DNA of 64,000 nucleotides from Lactobacillus laiwuensis. Lineage in GTDB: Bacteria > Bacillota > Bacilli > Lactobacillales > Lactobacillaceae. The translations under genes were made by a program, and so were the position numbers. Of this stretch, positions 18,217 to 28,592 are shown one piece after another (the stretch's first letter is position 1; every line of letters begins with the position of its first letter). Location: contig NZ_BPPB01000006.1 in the NCBI RefSeq assembly GCF_019972835.1, forward strand, positions 158,288 to 222,287, read 5' to 3'. The notes under the pieces were generated by a model. It saw only the letters and a list, made by a program, of their open reading frames with translations. It did not search any database and was not told the origin of the DNA.

Positions 18217-20259
18217 ATGATTAAACGACAAGAAGAACGTAAATTTGATCTGGTTTCAAAATTTAATCCAGCAGGTGATCAGCAACAAGCAATTGATAAA
18301 TTAGCTGCTGGTTTTAAAAGGGGTTATAAAGAACAGATTTTGGAAGGTGCTACCGGTACAGGTAAAACTTTCACGATGGCCAATATTATAGCGAAATTAA
18401 ATAAACCTACTTTAGTCATTTCTCATAATAAGACTTTAGTTGGCCAGCTTTACGGGGAATTTAAAGAGTTTTTCCCCCACAATGCCGTTGACTATTTCGT
18501 ATCATATTATGATTATTACCAGCCGGAAGCTTATGTTCCTCAATCTGATACCTATATTGAAAAGGACTCAGCGATTAATGATGAAATTGACCAGTTGCGA
18601 CACCAAGCTACCAGTGACTTAATGGAACGTAACGACGTTATAATCGTTGCATCTGTTTCGTGTATCTACGGCTTAGGTGATCCTAAAGAATATGCTGCAA
18701 GCGTGATTACTGTTCATAAGGGTGAAGAATATCACAGAAATACTCTGCTGCGTGATTTGGTCAATATCCAATATGACCGCAATGATATTGACTTTCAACG
18801 TGGCCGTTTTCGCGTTCGCGGGGATGTGGTAGAAGTTTTCCCTGCTGGAAATTCTAATCATGCTTATCGAATCGAATTTTTTGGTGATGAAATTGACAGA
18901 ATTGTGGAAGTAGACTCTTTAACTGGTGAAGTGATTGGTGAAAGAGAGAGCATTTCACTGTTTCCGGCTACTCACTTTATGACCAATGAAGAACAGATGA
19001 GAAGGGCTCTTAAAGCAATTTCACAAGAAATGAATATTCAGGTGAAAAAGTTTGAGGGCGAAGGCAAGTTGTTAGAAGCAGAACGGATTAAGCAGCGCAC
19101 TACCTTTGACATGGAAATGATGGGTGAAGTTGGCTATACCAACGGTATTGAAAACTATTCTCGTCATATGGAAGGCCGTAAAGAGGGCGAGCCGCCTTAT
19201 ACTTTGCTGGATTTCTTCCCTGATGACTTCTTAATTTTAATTGATGAATCACATGCTACAATGCCGGAAATACGGGCAATGTATAACGGTGATCGCAATC
19301 GTAAAAAGACTCTAATTGATTATGGCTTTCGTTTACCTTCAGCACTTGACAACAGACCCTTGAAACTGGCTGAATTTGAAAAACATGTAAATCAAATTCT
19401 TTATGTGTCAGCGACTCCGGGAGATTATGAACTGGAACGCACAGATCACAAAGTTGAGCAAATCATTAGACCAACAGGTTTGCTTGACCCCAAGATTGAA
19501 GTTAAACCAGTTGAAGGACAAATTGATGATTTGGTCGCCGAAATTAACAAACGCATTGAAAAGAATGAACGTGTTTTTGTTACTACATTAACGAAGAAAA
19601 TGGCAGAGGATCTGACAGATTATTTGAAAGATCTGGGTATTAAAGTACAATATCTGCATTCAGATGTTAAAACATTGGAACGGATGCAGATTTTGCGTGA
19701 TTTGCGGACTGGCAAGTATGACGTTTTGATTGGGATCAACTTATTGCGTGAAGGAATTGACGTACCGGAAGTTTCACTGGTTGCCATACTTGACGCTGAT
19801 AAAGAAGGCTTTTTGCGTGCATATAGACCTCTTGTTCAGACAATGGGCCGGGCTTCAAGAAATGCTGATGGTGCGGTAATTATGTATGCTGACACGATTA
19901 CTGACTCAATGAGAGAAGCCATTGAAGCAACACAGAGAAGACGTAAATTACAGATTAAGTTTAATGAAGAACACGGGATGAAACCGAAAACAATTGTTAA
20001 ACCTATTAGGGATGTTATTTCTGCCACAAAAGTTGCCGATGAAGACAGTCAAAGCGATAGTTTTGCCGATCTGAATTTTGATGAACTAACCGTTAAACAA
20101 AAGAGAACCATGATCAAAGACTTGCGCAAGCAAATGCAGGATGCCGCCAAGAAACTTGACTTTGAAGGAGCCGCTACTTTACGGGATGCGATCATGGAAT
20201 TGGAGAGCTCAACTAGAAGCCCAATTAAGAAAAAAGGAAAAGCATTAAATGGTAAATGA
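18217..20259 (+). CDS. uvrB: Excinuclease ABC subunit B
   Basis: The 680-residue DNA-damage verification helicase of nucleotide excision repair. Walker A is GATGTGKT (44-51). The beta-hairpin region contains [13 protein letters not shown], and [19 protein letters not shown]-type motifs and GRASRNADG follow. The C-terminal UVR motif (~635-660, [13 protein letters not shown]) binds UvrC. The start follows GAGGGG. It overlaps uvrA by 11 bases, so the two form an operon behind an SOS box. Confidence 0.97.
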   Translation: MIKRQEERKFDLVSKFNPAGDQQQAIDKLAAGFKRGYKEQILEGATGTGKTFTMANIIAKLNKPTLVISHNKTLVGQLYGEFKEFFPHNAVDYFVSYYDYYQPEAYVPQSDTYIEKDSAINDEIDQLRHQATSDLMERNDVIIVASVSCIYGLGDPKEYAASVITVHKGEEYHRNTLLRDLVNIQYDRNDIDFQRGRFRVRGDVVEVFPAGNSNHAYRIEFFGDEIDRIVEVDSLTGEVIGERESISLFPATHFMTNEEQMRRALKAISQEMNIQVKKFEGEGKLLEAERIKQRTTFDMEMMGEVGYTNGIENYSRHMEGRKEGEPPYTLLDFFPDDFLILIDESHATMPEIRAMYNGDRNRKKTLIDYGFRLPSALDNRPLKLAEFEKHVNQILYVSATPGDYELERTDHKVEQIIRPTGLLDPKIEVKPVEGQIDDLVAEINKRIEKNERVFVTTLTKKMAEDLTDYLKDLGIKVQYLHSDVKTLERMQILRDLRTGKYDVLIGINLLREGIDVPEVSLVAILDADKEGFLRAYRPLVQTMGRASRNADGAVIMYADTITDSMREAIEATQRRRKLQIKFNEEHGMKPKTIVKPIRDVISATKVADEDSQSDSFADLNFDELTVKQKRTMIKDLRKQMQDAAKKLDFEGAATLRDAIMELESSTRSPIKKKGKALNGK

Positions 20260-23101
20260 TAAGATTGTTATTCGGGGTGCCCGTGAACATAATTTAAAAG
20301 ACATTAACCTGTCAATTCCTAAGGACAAATTGGTCGTTATTACTGGTTTGTCAGGTTCTGGGAAAAGTTCTTTAGCTTTTGATACATTATATGCTGAAGG
20401 ACGCAGAAGATATGTTCAGTCATTATCAAGCTATGCACGGCAATTTTTGGGTCAAATGGACAAACCTGATGTTGATTCTATTGATGGTTTAAATCCTGCG
20501 ATTTCAATTGATCAGAAAACTACCTCACATAATCCCAGGTCAACAGTTGGCACAGTGACTGAAATCAATGACTATCTGCGATTATTATGGGCTCGAGTTG
20601 GGCATCCGGTTTGTCCAAATGATGGCACCTTAATTGAGCGCCAGTCAGTCGAGCAGATGGTAAATCGTATTTTAGCTTTACCTGAGCGAAGTCGTATACA
20701 AATCCTGGCACCAGTAATTAGATCTAAAAGAGGCGCTCATAAAGAAGTTTTTAAACGGGTACAACGCGCCGGATATGTGCGTGTCATTGTCGATGGCACT
20801 ATGCATGAGATTGGTGAAGAATTCGATTTAGAAAAGAATAAACGTCATTCGATTGATATCGTTGTCGATCGTTTAATTGTTAAAGAAGGTATTCGCTCGC
20901 GACTTTTTGATTCAGTAGAAGCTGCTTTGCGTTTATCGGACGGTTATATGAATGTTGATGTTATCGGTGGTGATATGATCAATTTTTCAGAGTACTATGC
21001 TTGTCCTAAATGTGGTTTTACTGTAGGTGAAATGGAACCGCGTCTATTTTCTTTTAACGCACCATTTGGAGCCTGTCCTGATTGTGATGGCTTGGGTGTG
21101 AAGTTATCAGTCGATGAAGATTTAGTTGTCCCAGATAGAAATAAAACTTTGGCAGAAGGTGCAATCGCACCATGGAAGAATTCGAAGTACTATGGGGAAA
21201 TGCTTGAACAAGCTTGTGCAGCGTTAAAAATTCCCCTAGACAGACCTTTTGGCAAATTAACTAAAAAGCAAAGAGAGACGATTTTGCATGGCTCAACTAA
21301 AAAAATTAAATTTCATGTAACTGGTGATTTTGGAGTTAATGACACTACTGCACCTTTTGAGGGTGCCATGGAAAATGTTGAAAGACGTTATTACCATCCA
21401 ATGTCCAAATTCATGCGTGATGTTATGGGAAAATATATGACTGAGCTGACTTGTTCAACCTGTCATGGCAAGCGGTTAAATCGTAAAGCCCTGGCTGTCA
21501 AAGTCAATGGCAAAGACATTGCCGAAGCTTCTGATTTGGCAATTAGTCATGCTCTTGAATTTTTCACAGATATCAAGCTTGACGAGCAGGAGTCAGTAAT
21601 TGCAAAACCGATATTAAAAGAAGTGCGCGATCGACTCAATTTTTTGAATAGTGTAGGCTTAGATTACCTGACACTGTCACGTTCTGCTAACACTTTGTCT
21701 GGTGGCGAAGCTCAAAGAATTCGACTCGCAACTCAAATTGGTTCTAATCTTTCAGGTGTTATGTATGTTCTCGATGAACCTTCAATTGGTTTGCACCAAC
21801 GTGATAATGACAGGTTGATCGCTGCTCTAAAGCGCATGCGTGATTTGGGCAATTCACTTATCGTTGTCGAGCATGATGACGAAACTATGAGACAAGCTGA
21901 CTACTTGATTGATATGGGACCAGGTGCTGGTACATACGGCGGTAAAGTCATGGCTGCCGGAACTCCTGAAGAAGTTGAACAAAACAATAAATCCTTAACC
22001 GGGCAATATATGTCCGGTAAGAAGTTTGTTCCTGTGCCTTTGAAAAGGCGTAAAGGCAATGGTAAAAAAATCACATTAACAGGTGCGGCAGAAAATAATC
22101 TTAAAAACCTCAAGGTTGAATTTCCTTTAGGCAAATTAATTGTGGTTACTGGAGTTTCCGGATCCGGCAAGTCAACTCTAGTTAATATGATATTAAAGCG
22201 TGCCTTGGCACAGAAATTAAATAGAAATCAAACCAAACCCGGCAAATATAAGAGTATTAGCGGCTATCAAAATATTGAAAAAATTATTGATATTGACCAA
22301 AGCCCAATCGGACGCACTCCACGTAGTAATCCTGCTACATATACTAGTGTCTTTGATGATATTAGAGCTCTGTTTGCGCAAACAAATGAAGCTAAACTAC
22401 GTGGTTATACCAAAGCACGTTTTTCATTTAATGTTAAAGGCGGTCGTTGTGAAGCCTGCCATGGCGATGGCATTATCAAGATTGAAATGAACTTCCTACC
22501 GGACGTTTATGTTCCTTGTGAAGTATGTCATGGGAGTCGTTATAACTCTGAAACTTTAGAAGTTACTTACCGCAAGAAAAATATCGCGCAAGTGTTGGAT
22601 ATGACAATTAGCGAAGCATGCGGCTTTTTTAAAAATATCCCTAAAATTGCACGAAAATTGCAAACGATTGTAGATGTCGGCCTAGGCTATGTCAAATTGG
22701 GTCAATCTGCAACTACTCTTTCTGGTGGGGAAGCTCAAAGAATGAAGCTGGCTGCTGAACTGCAAAAGTTGTCAACGGGAAAGAACTTCTATATTCTCGA
22801 TGAACCAACGACTGGACTTCATACTGATGACATTAAGCGGTTACTGGAAGTCTTACAAAGATTGGTTGATCAAGGAAATACTGTTTTAATAATTGAACAT
22901 AATCTTGATGTGATTAAAAATGCTGATTGGTTAATTGACCTAGGTCCTGAAGGAGGAGAAGCTGGTGGCAAAATAGTTGCTACTGGAACTCCAGAACAGG
23001 TGGCACAAGTTAAGGAAAGTTATACTGGTCAGTACTTAAAACCCGTGCTTAAACGTGATACGGCATTAACTGAAAAGGCTAGTAAAAAAGCAAGTAAATA
23101 G
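20249..23101 (+). CDS. uvrA: Excinuclease ABC subunit A
   Basis: A 950-residue duplicated ABC ATPase that recognises DNA damage. The first Walker A is GLSGSGKSS (from residue 33) and the second is GVSGSGKST. There are two ABC signatures ([12 protein letters not shown] and [12 protein letters not shown]) and zinc modules CPKC...CPDC and CEAC...CEVC. The start lies inside the end of uvrB, with AAAAAAGGA as binding site. Full length, no defects seen. Confidence 0.97.
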   Translation: MVNDKIVIRGAREHNLKDINLSIPKDKLVVITGLSGSGKSSLAFDTLYAEGRRRYVQSLSSYARQFLGQMDKPDVDSIDGLNPAISIDQKTTSHNPRSTVGTVTEINDYLRLLWARVGHPVCPNDGTLIERQSVEQMVNRILALPERSRIQILAPVIRSKRGAHKEVFKRVQRAGYVRVIVDGTMHEIGEEFDLEKNKRHSIDIVVDRLIVKEGIRSRLFDSVEAALRLSDGYMNVDVIGGDMINFSEYYACPKCGFTVGEMEPRLFSFNAPFGACPDCDGLGVKLSVDEDLVVPDRNKTLAEGAIAPWKNSKYYGEMLEQACAALKIPLDRPFGKLTKKQRETILHGSTKKIKFHVTGDFGVNDTTAPFEGAMENVERRYYHPMSKFMRDVMGKYMTELTCSTCHGKRLNRKALAVKVNGKDIAEASDLAISHALEFFTDIKLDEQESVIAKPILKEVRDRLNFLNSVGLDYLTLSRSANTLSGGEAQRIRLATQIGSNLSGVMYVLDEPSIGLHQRDNDRLIAALKRMRDLGNSLIVVEHDDETMRQADYLIDMGPGAGTYGGKVMAAGTPEEVEQNNKSLTGQYMSGKKFVPVPLKRRKGNGKKITLTGAAENNLKNLKVEFPLGKLIVVTGVSGSGKSTLVNMILKRALAQKLNRNQTKPGKYKSISGYQNIEKIIDIDQSPIGRTPRSNPATYTSVFDDIRALFAQTNEAKLRGYTKARFSFNVKGGRCEACHGDGIIKIEMNFLPDVYVPCEVCHGSRYNSETLEVTYRKKNIAQVLDMTISEACGFFKNIPKIARKLQTIVDVGLGYVKLGQSATTLSGGEAQRMKLAAELQKLSTGKNFYILDEPTTGLHTDDIKRLLEVLQRLVDQGNTVLIIEHNLDVIKNADWLIDLGPEGGEAGGKIVATGTPEQVAQVKESYTGQYLKPVLKRDTALTEKASKKASK

Positions 23102-23151
23102 TATTAATTTATTGCGATAAAGTGTACAATAAAGCGCAAGGAGGAATAGAA

Positions 23152-23694
23152 ATGGATAACTTTTCTAGTTACAGAGAAAATCGCGGGTTTAACTGGGCAG
23201 CATTTATCTCTGGTATTTTAATGGTAATTGCTGGGCTGTTCTTGTTACGTCATCCTGGTAAAGCACTTCATGCCTTTGTATTGCTTTTTGCTATTGTGTC
23301 TATTGTTCAGGGATTCGTGTGGCTGGTATTCTACAGTCGTTTTCGTTACTTTATCCCTTCCAGTTGGTTATCGATTGTTTCAGGGGTGCTGGATATTATT
23401 GTCGGAATTTTATTTCTCTATTCATACGATGCTGCGGGCTTGACAATCGCTTACTTGTTTGCCTTTTGGTTCTTATTTGATTCAATTACCGGGATCATTT
23501 TTTCATGGAGTATGAGGAAGATTTCTACCTTTTTCTTTTGGCTCAATTTAATATTAAATATTTTAGGGTTACTGATAGCAATTAGTTTGATGTTTAATCC
23601 TGCATTATCAGCTTTAACATTAATCTGGCTGGTTTCCTTCTGGTTGCTAATCTTTGGTATTAATCAGGTAATTGCAGCATTTGTCAACAGATAA
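23152..23694 (+). CDS. DUF308/HdeD-like membrane protein
   Basis: A 180-residue protein with about six hydrophobic helices in three repeated hairpins, as in HdeD/DUF308 proteins. Function in Gram-positives is unknown; E. coli HdeD is linked to acid resistance. The ATG at 23152 follows GGAGGA (23140-23145); a longer reading from 23122 would place the binding site inside the gene. It lies 50 bases after uvrA, with its own terminator downstream. Confidence 0.75.
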   Translation: MDNFSSYRENRGFNWAAFISGILMVIAGLFLLRHPGKALHAFVLLFAIVSIVQGFVWLVFYSRFRYFIPSSWLSIVSGVLDIIVGILFLYSYDAAGLTIAYLFAFWFLFDSITGIIFSWSMRKISTFFFWLNLILNILGLLIAISLMFNPALSALTLIWLVSFWLLIFGINQVIAAFVNR

Positions 23695-23698
23695 TTTT

Positions 23699-23723
23699 AA
23701 AAAGTTCATTTGAACTTTTTTTT
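23699..23723 (+). terminator. Terminator after the DUF308 gene
   Basis: AAAAAGTTCA (23699-23708) pairs perfectly with TGAACTTTTT (23711-23720) and runs into more T residues. Confidence 0.8.
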
Positions 23724-23784
23724 TGCCAAAAAAGTAATGAAACACCTGGTATGTTATAATTTTAGTAATAGGAGGTCAGCGAAA

Positions 23785-24663
23785 ATGGCTAAGCATAAAA
23801 AGCAGCTACTGATTGTTACAGGCATGAGTGGTGCAGGGAAAACCGTGGCTTCTCATGCTTTAGAGGATATGGGCTATTTTGTGGTTGATAATTTACCTCC
23901 ATCGCTTTTATCTAGTTTTTGGGACTTAATTGTTAATTCGGATGATTTTACTAAAGTAGCAGTTGTAATTGATTTGCGTGTTAGACGATTTTATAAAGAT
24001 CTTGATAATGAAATTAATTCGCTGGAAGACAATGGTACTGTCCAAACTAGAATTATTTTTCTGGATGCTGCAGATAATACTTTAGTAGCACGTTATAAAG
24101 AAACAAGGCGTGTTCCGCCATTGGCCAATAATGGACGCTTACTTGATGGTATTCAGGAAGAACGACGAATTTTAACCAGCATTAAGAGCCGGGCAAATGA
24201 TATAATTGATACTTCTAATCTAAGTCCAAAAGAATTGAAACAAGAACTGGCAAATAGGTTTAGTGAACTGCATAAACAGCCCTTTTCAATTGAGGTATTA
24301 TCTTTTGGTTTCAAATATGGTATGCCGATTGACGCTGATATCGTGATGGATGTCAGATTTTTGCCTAATCCGTTTTATATACCAGAATTACGCCCTTTTA
24401 CTGGACTTGATAAAAGAGTTTTTAATTATGTGATGGAGAAAAAGGAAACGCGCAGTTTTTATCAGAAATTTCTGGACTTATTAAAAGATGCTTTACCAGG
24501 TTATATCAAAGAGGGTAAAAGCAAGTTGACTATTGCCATTGGTTGTACAGGTGGACAGCATCGCAGTGTTGCAATTGCAAAGCAATTAGCCAAAGATTTG
24601 GCTGAAGACTACACGGTTGACCTAACCCATCGCGAAATTAGTCGTTACACTAGAAATAGGTGA
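23785..24663 (+). CDS. rapZ: RNase adapter / nucleotide-binding protein RapZ (YvcJ)
   Basis: A 292-residue P-loop protein with Walker A GMSGAGKT (13-20) and the conserved C-terminal half containing [13 protein letters not shown]. In E. coli RapZ controls GlmS through small RNAs; in Bacillus YvcJ binds nucleotides and affects competence. The ATG at 23785 follows GGAGGT; the longer upstream frame is untranslated leader. It is the first gene of the conserved rapZ-yvcK-whiA cluster. Confidence 0.93.
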   Translation: MAKHKKQLLIVTGMSGAGKTVASHALEDMGYFVVDNLPPSLLSSFWDLIVNSDDFTKVAVVIDLRVRRFYKDLDNEINSLEDNGTVQTRIIFLDAADNTLVARYKETRRVPPLANNGRLLDGIQEERRILTSIKSRANDIIDTSNLSPKELKQELANRFSELHKQPFSIEVLSFGFKYGMPIDADIVMDVRFLPNPFYIPELRPFTGLDKRVFNYVMEKKETRSFYQKFLDLLKDALPGYIKEGKSKLTIAIGCTGGQHRSVAIAKQLAKDLAEDYTVDLTHREISRYTRNR

Positions 24664-24667
24664 TTAT

Positions 24668-25693
24668 ATGACATTTGGTGAAAAAACAAATCATACCAGT
24701 AAAAGCAGGAGACCGCAGGTTGTGGTTATTGGTGGCGGTACCGGTTTGCCTGTTGTTTTGACTGCACTCAAAGAGCAAAATGCTGATATCACAGCAATTG
24801 TAACGGTATCAGATGACGGTGGTTCTTCTGGCTCAATTCGCAACTTTATTAACGTTGTTCCACCGGGGGATATCCGTAATGTCTTAGTTTCGTTAAGTGA
24901 AATATCCCAAGAAGAAAAAGACGTTTTTCAGTACCGCTTTGATTCTTCTGATTCCTTTTTCTCTGGTCATGCCATTGGTAATTTGATTATTGCTGCTTTG
25001 AATGAAATGCACGGAAATATTTTTGATGCTGTCCAGTCTTTATCTAAAATGATGAAAGTAGACGGACATGTTCTCCCAGCTTCTAATGAGCCTTTAACGC
25101 TTAACGCTGAGTTTGTTGATGGTTCCGTTCAAGCTGGTGAAAAAGAAATTACTGATAAAGACAAAAGAATTAAACGAGTATGGGTTACAAATACAAATTC
25201 CAAGTCTGAACCAGAAGCTGTACCGCCAGTTTTGGAGGCAATTAAAAAAGCTGATGCTGTAGTCTTAGGCCCTGGAAGTTTGTTCACATCAATCTTGCCT
25301 AATCTGATGATTCCTAATTTAGGAGAAGCAGTCAAAGAAACTAACGCAGAAGTAATATATATTTGCAATATCATGACTCAGCTAGGCGAAACGGATCACT
25401 TTTCAGATTGTGACCATGTCAGAGTAATCAATGCCCATCTTGGTGGGCATTATATTAATACAACTTTGGTTAATGGTGCCAGAATAGATATGTCCAAGTT
25501 TAATCCTAAAGATTATGATGCCTACCTTGAACCTGTTAAAAATGATTTCAAGGGATTACGTGAGCAGGGGTGTCGCGTGATTACTGATGATTTTATTGAC
25601 CAGCATAGTGGCTTGGTTTTTCATGATGGCAAAAAAGTAGCTGAGGAAATCATCAACTTGGCATATGCCGCAATGTCTCGTAGGAAGGAATAA
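24668..25693 (+). CDS. yvcK: Gluconeogenesis factor YvcK (CofD-like)
   Basis: A 341-residue member of the CofD/YvcK family. It shows the N-terminal [29 protein letters not shown] and GPGSLFTS motifs. YvcK binds UDP-sugars and supports growth on non-glycolytic carbon and cell-wall synthesis in Bacillus. It starts four bases after rapZ with AGGTGA as binding site and is followed by whiA six bases later, in one operon. Confidence 0.93.
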   Translation: MTFGEKTNHTSKSRRPQVVVIGGGTGLPVVLTALKEQNADITAIVTVSDDGGSSGSIRNFINVVPPGDIRNVLVSLSEISQEEKDVFQYRFDSSDSFFSGHAIGNLIIAALNEMHGNIFDAVQSLSKMMKVDGHVLPASNEPLTLNAEFVDGSVQAGEKEITDKDKRIKRVWVTNTNSKSEPEAVPPVLEAIKKADAVVLGPGSLFTSILPNLMIPNLGEAVKETNAEVIYICNIMTQLGETDHFSDCDHVRVINAHLGGHYINTTLVNGARIDMSKFNPKDYDAYLEPVKNDFKGLREQGCRVITDDFIDQHSGLVFHDGKKVAEEIINLAYAAMSRRKE

Positions 25694-25699
25694 CAAACA

Positions 25700-26635
25700 A
25701 TGGCAAGCTATGCAAGTAATGTGAAAAAAGAGTTGACCTCATTACCTATTCATCCTGAACATGCTAAAGCAGAATTGGCTGCTTTTTTGCGCATGAATGG
25801 TGTCTTAAATTTTCACGAGCATCAGTTTAGCCTTGATATAACTACTGAAAATCCTGCAATTGCTAGACGTATATTTTCTTTAATAAAAACTGCATATAAA
25901 GTTGAGCCACAATTAATAGTTTCACGCAAAATGAAGCTTAAGAAAAATAACCAGTATTTGGTACGACTGCAAAATCATGTCAAAGAAATACTGAATAATT
26001 TAGAAATTTTAACGCCCTCGTTAAATTTAATCACCAGAATCCCAGACAGAATCATTAAGTCACGTGAAGGAGCAATGTCATATCTCAGGGGTGCGTTTTT
26101 AGCCAGTGGCAGTGTGAATAATCCCAATACGAGCAGGTATCATTTAGAGATTTATTCTATTTATCAAGATCATAATGATGATCTACTTAAGATTATGAAT
26201 GATCGTTTTAATTTGAATGCTAAAAGTACGAAAAGACGACGAGGTTATATTGTATACCTAAAAGAAGCTGAAAAAATTGGTGACTTTTTACATATTGTTG
26301 GAGCGTTGAATGCGATGCTGTCTTTTGAAGATCTGCGTATTATGCGTGATATGCGTAATTCTGTCAACCGGCTTGTTAATTGTGATACAGCCAATTTAAA
26401 AAAGACTGCAAATGCAGCAGCGAAACAGGTTGAAGACATAGAACTAATTGAGCGTAAAATTGGCTTAGAAAATATTCCTGAAAAGTTGCAGGGATTGGCT
26501 AGACTACGATTAGAGGAACCGGAACTGTCACTGAAAGAAATAGCGCAGCAGGTTCCGGACGGTCCAATATCAAAATCAGGAGTCAATCATCGTTTTAAAA
26601 AAATTCATGATATAGCGGAAAACATTCAGAAATAA
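25700..26635 (+). CDS. whiA: Sporulation/division regulator WhiA
   Basis: A 311-residue protein with two LAGLIDADG-like N-terminal repeats (FLRMNGVLNF, YLRGAFLASGSV) and a C-terminal helix-turn-helix (LSLKEIAQQVPDGPISKSGVNHR). In Bacillus WhiA affects division and chromosome segregation without sporulation. Last gene of the rapZ-yvcK-whiA operon; its stop codon lies in the start of the terminator stem. Confidence 0.95.
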   Translation: MASYASNVKKELTSLPIHPEHAKAELAAFLRMNGVLNFHEHQFSLDITTENPAIARRIFSLIKTAYKVEPQLIVSRKMKLKKNNQYLVRLQNHVKEILNNLEILTPSLNLITRIPDRIIKSREGAMSYLRGAFLASGSVNNPNTSRYHLEIYSIYQDHNDDLLKIMNDRFNLNAKSTKRRRGYIVYLKEAEKIGDFLHIVGALNAMLSFEDLRIMRDMRNSVNRLVNCDTANLKKTANAAAKQVEDIELIERKIGLENIPEKLQGLARLRLEEPELSLKEIAQQVPDGPISKSGVNHRFKKIHDIAENIQK

Positions 26636-26673
26636 AAAAAGAAACTCATCCATGTGAATGAGTTTCTTTTTTT
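26634..26673. terminator. Bidirectional terminator between whiA and the deoR-type gene
   Basis: A 16-base perfect stem (26634-26649 with 26658-26673) ending in A and T tracts on either side, placed between convergent genes. Confidence 0.85.
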
Positions 26674-26674
26674 A

Positions 26675-27457
26675 TTATGTTGAAGTAATAATAAGATCGA
26701 TGCCATTATTTATAATGCTCTTGGCAATATTGATTGGTGGGGTTTTATCAGTGATAATAGTTTGAATTTTTTTTGAATTGAAATCCGATAAAAGAATGTA
26801 GTCTTTTTTGCCAAACTTAGTATGATCAATTAATAATATTGTCTTCTGTGATTTGTCGATTGCAGCTCTCTTCATGTAAGTTTGGCTTTCATCTGCCATA
26901 TATATTCCATTCTCATCAATTGAGCTGCATGAAATGAAATTTAAGTTAGGGCGATAATTATTATCAAGATCAGCAATTGCTTTTGGACCCAAAATTGAAT
27001 TAGAACGGTTTGATATTTGGCCTCCTAAAACTGAAATATCAATATTTTCTAATTGTGTTACTTCGTCAACAATATTGATATTATTCGTAATAATATGCAA
27101 ATTTTCTTTTCCAGCAAAATACTTAGGCAAAAAAGTTAAGGTGGATGATCCATCTAAAAAAATTGCGGCTCCATTAGTAATTAAATCAGCTGCGTACTTA
27201 CAAAGTTTATTCTTTACAGCTACATTTTCACTCTTCCTAGTTGCATATGCAATTTCGACATTGGAATTTTCAAGCAAGCTCACATATCCATGAGTCCGGC
27301 TAATTGTATTTGTTGCCTGTAAACTCATAAGATCCCTTCTTAAGGTTGAAATACTAATTCCAAGTTTTTCTTGTAATTTTTTGGTACTAACTCTCTTGTT
27401 TTTAGCTAGAATATCGATTATTTGCTGTAATCGATCTGCTTTTGGAACATTCAACAT
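26675..27457 (-). CDS. DeoR/GlpR-family sugar-phosphate-responsive repressor
   Basis: A 260-residue regulator. The N-terminal winged helix-turn-helix (~20-55) is typical of DeoR (STKKLQEKLGISISTLRRDL). The C-terminal DeoRC sensor domain shows IFLDGSSTL and the GGQISNRSNSILGP segment, and such domains bind phosphorylated sugars. It is transcribed away from the PTS operon across a ~320-base region, so it most likely controls that operon and senses its sugar phosphate. The ATG follows GGGGGAG on the minus strand. Confidence 0.88.
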   Translation of the reverse strand: MLNVPKADRLQQIIDILAKNKRVSTKKLQEKLGISISTLRRDLMSLQATNTISRTHGYVSLLENSNVEIAYATRKSENVAVKNKLCKYAADLITNGAAIFLDGSSTLTFLPKYFAGKENLHIITNNINIVDEVTQLENIDISVLGGQISNRSNSILGPKAIADLDNNYRPNLNFISCSSIDENGIYMADESQTYMKRAAIDKSQKTILLIDHTKFGKKDYILLSDFNSKKIQTIITDKTPPINIAKSIINNGIDLIITST

Positions 27458-27778
27458 AACTCCCCCAATTATTCAATAATAAAAATAACATATTAACAAA
27501 AGAAACTAAATATGAAGATATTAAAGATTTTTTTAGCCTTCATATTTCAGTAATAGGTTATTAAGTTAAATATCTTGACAAGATTAATTATAGCGTTTAC
27601 AAGCCATAAATACTTATATATGAATTTTTGTATATTTTAATTAAAAGTTTGAACATTTTTGAACAAATATTGGCTTTTACTTAAATTAACTCTTGAAATG
27701 AAATTGGAAGCGTTTTATAATCTTATTGTAATCAAAAAGTTCATAAAAGTTCGAACATATGAACAAAAGGAGGATTTA
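27458..27778. promoter_or_regulatory. Divergent control region with GAAC/GTTC repeats and a candidate cre site
   Basis: Between the DeoR gene and the PTS operon. TTGACA (27575-27580) is a good -35 toward the operon, with no strong -10. TTATAGCGTTTACAA (27588-27602) is, on the minus strand, a cre-like sequence with one clear mismatch, suggesting CcpA control. A second weaker cre-like match is at 27704-27718. GTTTGAACATTTTTGAAC (27648-27665) and GTTCGAACATATGAAC (27749-27764, just before the EIIA binding site) share repeated GAAC/GTTC half-sites spaced like DeoR-type operators. No gene is seen here; the frame upstream of EIIA lacks a start signal. Confidence 0.5.
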
Positions 27779-28246
27779 ATGAGTAGTTACGCAAATTTAT
27801 TTGACCGAAATCTTGTTTTTTGGAATATTCATGCAGATAGTTGCACGGATTTATACCAAAAGATAGCGAATAAGCTTGAGAATGCTAATGTTGTGGAGAC
27901 AAGCTATTTTAAAGCTTTAACTGATAGAGAAAAAGAATTTCCTACTGGGCTGAATACGCAATATTTACCTATTGCTTTACCACATGCTAATCCAGAAAAT
28001 GTAAAAAAGGCATTTATAGCTGTTGTGAAAACCACATCTAAAATCAACATGAAACAAATGGGGACTAATGAAGATATGGAAAGTCAATATTTTTTCTTTT
28101 TGGGAATTGTTAAAGAAAAACAGGATTTGCAAGTTAAGTTATTACAAAGATTTATGCAGCTGATGAATGACGAAAGTTTCGTTAAGTCGTTTAAAAAGCT
28201 GTCGAAACCAGAAGAAGTTTATGAATTTTTAGTAAATAGATTTTAA
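27779..28246 (+). CDS. PTS galactitol-type EIIA component
   Basis: A 155-residue PTS EIIA type-2 domain protein; the phosphorylation site is probably His69 in IALPHANP. It takes phosphate from HPr and passes it to the EIIB encoded next. The ATG at 27779 follows AAAGGAGG; the open frame extends 40 codons upstream but has no binding site and overlaps the operator region. First gene of a five-gene operon (EIIA, EIIB, EIIC, small membrane protein, aldolase). Confidence 0.88.
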   Translation: MSSYANLFDRNLVFWNIHADSCTDLYQKIANKLENANVVETSYFKALTDREKEFPTGLNTQYLPIALPHANPENVKKAFIAVVKTTSKINMKQMGTNEDMESQYFFFLGIVKEKQDLQVKLLQRFMQLMNDESFVKSFKKLSKPEEVYEFLVNRF

Positions 28247-28256
28247 GGAGTTTATT

Positions 28257-28574
28257 ATGTTAAAAATTGTTGTTGCGTGCGGCAGTGGTATTGCTACTAG
28301 TGAAACAGTTGTAGGGACAGTGAAATCTTTTTTAGAAGACCATTCAGTTAAAGGTGTAGAGGTTGAAGCAACCGATTTTAAGCAACTAGCCAGTGTTTTG
28401 CCAAATTATGATATTTATGTTTGGTTAGCAAAACCTACACCGGAGATTCATGATATTTGCAAAAAAGAGGGAATTCCTGAAGTAAATGGAGTTGATATTT
28501 TGACAGGGTCAAAAGGTGACAAAACTTATCTAGAGTTGGTCAATGCCATGATGTCATTAAAAAGTAAAGCATAG
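28257..28574 (+). CDS. PTS galactitol-type EIIB component
   Basis: A 105-residue single-domain EIIB of the Gat type. The phosphocysteine is Cys9 in VVACGSGIATS. The length is typical of GatB. It lies ten bases after the EIIA gene and 18 before the EIIC gene. It passes phosphate to the incoming sugar; the sugar itself cannot be read from this domain. Confidence 0.92.
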   Translation: MLKIVVACGSGIATSETVVGTVKSFLEDHSVKGVEVEATDFKQLASVLPNYDIYVWLAKPTPEIHDICKKEGIPEVNGVDILTGSKGDKTYLELVNAMMSLKSKA

Positions 28575-28592
28575 TGAAAGGGGATGAGTTAA

